Shown: positions 62,612 through 64,000 of the stretch, piece after piece
Layout of the letters: each line of letters begins with the position of its first letter
How positions within the stretch are numbered: position 1 is the stretch's first letter
The notes under the pieces: model-generated
Told to the model about the DNA's origin: nothing
Databases searched by the model: none
Seen by the model: only the letters and a program-made list of their open reading frames with translations
Translations under genes and position numbers: made by a program
Origin: Bacillota bacterium
GTDB lineage: Bacteria > Actinomycetota > Aquicultoria > Aquicultorales > Aquicultoraceae
Direction: 5' to 3'
Assembly (NCBI GenBank): GCA_023511485.1
Contig: JAIMBH010000002.1
Span: 1 to 64,000 of the forward strand
Length of the DNA stretch: 64,000 nt

Positions 62612-63064
62612 TTGTTCAGTTTAAAGAGGGTGCTTACATTTGGCATGGTCGCAGTATCTATTTTGCTGGCGGTAGGATGTTCTTCGGGTCAGGTAGCTAC
62701 CCAGGGCCAAACTGATACGCAGTCGGGGTATATTCAATCACAGCCGATGCAGTCTCAGGCAAGTTATCAAAACGTTAATGCAGCTCAGGCAAAACAGCTA
62801 ATAGACAGCGACAAGACCCTTCAGATCATCGATGTCAGAGAACCGTACGAATACGCCAGCGGGCATATTCCGGGTGCAAAGCTCATACCGGTAGGCGAGT
62901 TCACGTCACGGATGGGTGAGATCGATAAATCAAGGCCTGTTTTAGTCTATTGCGGCGTTGGTTCTAGAAGTGTAGGCCCGTCAGAAGTTTTGGCGCAAGC
63001 TGGATATAAAGTATATAACCTTACAAATGGCATAAGCGAGTGGACTTACGAGATTGAGAAATAA
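62612..63064 (+). CDS. Rhodanese-domain lipoprotein
   Basis: This 150-residue protein has a lipoprotein signal (FGMVAVSILLAVGC, lipobox AVGC), a Gln/Ser-rich linker and one rhodanese domain: LQIIDVREPYEYASGHIPGA, then active loop VYCGVGSRS (Cys near residue 114). It acts outside the membrane and transfers sulfane sulfur, for example from thiosulfate. The start is TTG 62612 behind AGGAGG. Its promoter carries a CsoR/CstR-type site, fitting induction by persulfide. It lies beside the Rrf2 sulfur regulator and the peroxiredoxin. Confidence 0.92.
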   Translation: MFSLKRVLTFGMVAVSILLAVGCSSGQVATQGQTDTQSGYIQSQPMQSQASYQNVNAAQAKQLIDSDKTLQIIDVREPYEYASGHIPGAKLIPVGEFTSRMGEIDKSRPVLVYCGVGSRSVGPSEVLAQAGYKVYNLTNGISEWTYEIEK

Positions 63065-63069
63065 GTAAG

Positions 63070-63147
63070 AAGTCTTGAAGTGCCAATGTTCCAGGGTGCC
63101 AAAGCCTAATACATAAAAGGCATTGGCACTTTGGCACATCAAGACTT
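63070..63147. terminator. Long bipartite hairpin after the rhodanese gene
   Basis: AAGTCTTGA (63070-63078) pairs with TCAAGACTT (63139-63147), and AAGTGCCAATG (63078-63088) pairs with CATTGGCACTT (63121-63131), with an extra 7 nt on the right arm. It serves convergent genes and could be a terminator. Confidence 0.55.
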
Positions 63148-63181
63148 CGGTGCGGCACCCACGCTTCTTGCCTTCATTGAT

Positions 63182-63658
63182 TTACCCGGCGAGTTTCTCC
63201 TCCTGTTCTTGTAGCCGTCTTAAGACATCGATTACAGGTTCGAAATCAGGCGCTTCTTCGTCTGCGTAAACATGCTCGTAAGAAATAACGCCTGCCGAGT
63301 CAACAACATAGACCACTCTTTTTTCACGCTGTTTTTCCTCACTCCAGGCATCGTAAAGCCTTCCGACGTTTCCAAACCAATCGGAAAGCAAAGGAAAGTC
63401 TATCCCAAGTTGTTCGGCAAAAGCCTTGTGCGACCACTCGCTGTCTGCACTTATACCCACGACCTGGGCGTTGAGCTGGTGTATGTCAGGAAGCATCTCC
63501 CGCACACGCAGCAGCTCGCTTGTTCAGACAGGAGAGAAATCATGAGTGTAAAATAGTAGAACTACGTTAGTTCCACGCAGGTCTGCAAAGCGGAATTGCT
63601 CGCCATTTTGATCTGGCAGCACAAAATCCGGGGCTAATTCGCCAATTTTAAGAGCCAT
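63182..63658 (-). CDS. Peroxiredoxin, probable selenoprotein (PrxU)
   Basis: This 158-residue AhpE/BCP-type peroxiredoxin starts at ATG 63658 (GGAGG upstream): MALKIGELAPDFVLPDQNGE, then LLFYTHDFSPV, then TGA at 63524-63526 (codon 45), then TSELLRVREMLPDIHQLNAQ in the same frame to the end. In the family this position is the peroxidatic Cys of PxxxT-type motifs (DFSPVCT), and Sec-containing peroxiredoxins with UT there are known. No other Cys is present, so it is a 1-Cys type enzyme. A weak hairpin follows the UGA (63487-63502). It reduces peroxides in the cytoplasm. Confidence 0.88.
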
Positions 63659-63766
63659 ATTTCATCCTCCGTTTCATAGAGTTAAGTGAAATATTCCCGC
63701 AAGAGGCAATCAGCTATCAAAGTATTGCAAAACTCAAATGCCCCGTAAAAGCCGCTGGGGCGAAGA

Positions 63767-63798
63767 AAAATACCATGAGCTTTAGCTCATGGTATTTT
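63767..63798. terminator. Perfect 15-bp hairpin, bidirectional terminator
   Basis: AAAATACCATGAGCT (63767-63781) and AGCTCATGGTATTTT (63784-63798) pair with a TT loop. The arms end in A and T runs, so it can work in both directions, on the dapA transcript in particular. Confidence 0.8.
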
Positions 63799-63842
63799 AA
63801 TAAAATCGAGAACCAAAACCGAGAACCAAAAACTGGAGGCTA

Positions 63843-64000
63843 TTATTGACTTATCTTCCCAAGATCAAGAAGGGCTTTTTGCAAGACTTGCTTGCCCTTA
63901 TCGGTCATACCGACGAGCGGAAGCCTTACTGGACCGGCAGGAAGCCCCATCCAGGCCAAAGCCTGTTTTACAGGAACTGGATTTGGCTCGACAAAGAGGG
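63843..64000 (-). CDS. dapA: 4-hydroxy-tetrahydrodipicolinate synthase, 3' end
   Basis: The last 51 codons read LFVEPNPVPVKQALAWMGLP, then PVRLPLVGMTDKGKQVLQKA and a stop at 63843-63845. This matches the C-terminal part of DapA, which condenses pyruvate and aspartate semialdehyde in lysine and peptidoglycan synthesis. The start and active site lie beyond the window. Confidence 0.88.
   Translation of the reverse strand, partial: LFVEPNPVPVKQALAWMGLPAGPVRLPLVGMTDKGKQVLQKALLDLGKISQ

Overview
The window looks like the chromosome of a sulfur-handling bacterium with Gram-positive-style gene starts (AGGAGG-type ribosome sites, many TTG/GTG starts), many lipoproteins, c-type cytochromes and cytochrome bd oxidase. 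A decaprenyl-phosphate phosphoribosyltransferase homologue, HD-GYP and SpoIIE signalling proteins, a c-di-AMP riboswitch and a type I-C CRISPR array would fit a deep-branching actinobacterium or a relative. No rRNA or tRNA is present to settle this, so the placement is inference.

Layout. 1-811: trailer end of a type I-C CRISPR array. 812-1950: decayed, phage-like gene remnants. 1951-3200: cysteine-rich AbrB regulator plus arsM. 3200-8600: small membrane and soluble genes, including a DUF302 gene under a CsoR-type operator and two HEAT-repeat paralogues. 8690-12700: MacA/MacB-type export operon. 13100-25600: thermonuclease lipoprotein, a PfpI-like protein, hydantoinase/oxoprolinase hyuAB, an RDD protein, a B12/radical-SAM protein, an MFS transporter, an SDR remnant, an interrupted helix-turn-helix gene, a PEBP lipoprotein and PadR. 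25600-37600: SpoIIE phosphatase, a c-di-AMP riboswitch in front of a glutamate 2,3-aminomutase-like gene, two more PfpI-like proteins, a PstS-like lipoprotein with a GGDEF/HD-GYP protein, and an interrupted GAF/HD-GYP gene. 38300-48400: decaheme cytochrome, ABC exporter, dsrEFH-like trio, beta-propeller lipoprotein with one heme site, glycosyltransferase, then yeeE-tusA. 48600-61200: radical-SAM proteins, rubrerythrin, cydAB with an Rrf2 regulator, and an STT3/UbiA/DUF362/GT2 surface-glycan group. 61270-64000: DUF4418 and Rrf2, rhodanese lipoprotein, peroxiredoxin and the 3' end of dapA.

The most notable reading is that two genes run through an in-frame UGA exactly where their families have a key cysteine: a peroxiredoxin (UGA at the peroxidatic Cys) and a YeeE/YedE sulfur transporter (UGA at the third conserved Cys, with a SECIS-like hairpin downstream). 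Both are probably selenoproteins. Two other in-frame UGAs (a helix-turn-helix gene and a GAF/HD-GYP gene) do not sit at cysteine positions and look like ordinary nonsense mutations.

The sulfur genes appear co-regulated. A nearly identical promoter and palindrome (core TAGTATTACTA) lies upstream of dsrEFH and of yeeE-tusA, and the same palindrome overlaps the promoter of an Rrf2-family gene near the right end, which suggests an autoregulated Rrf2 sulfur regulon. Two further CsoR/CstR-like operators precede the DUF302 gene and the rhodanese lipoprotein. A plausible flow is thiosulfate entry through YeeE, sulfane-sulfur handling by rhodanese and TusA, and transfer to the DsrEFH-like proteins. 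Separately, the c-di-AMP riboswitch suggests osmotic control of beta-glutamate synthesis.
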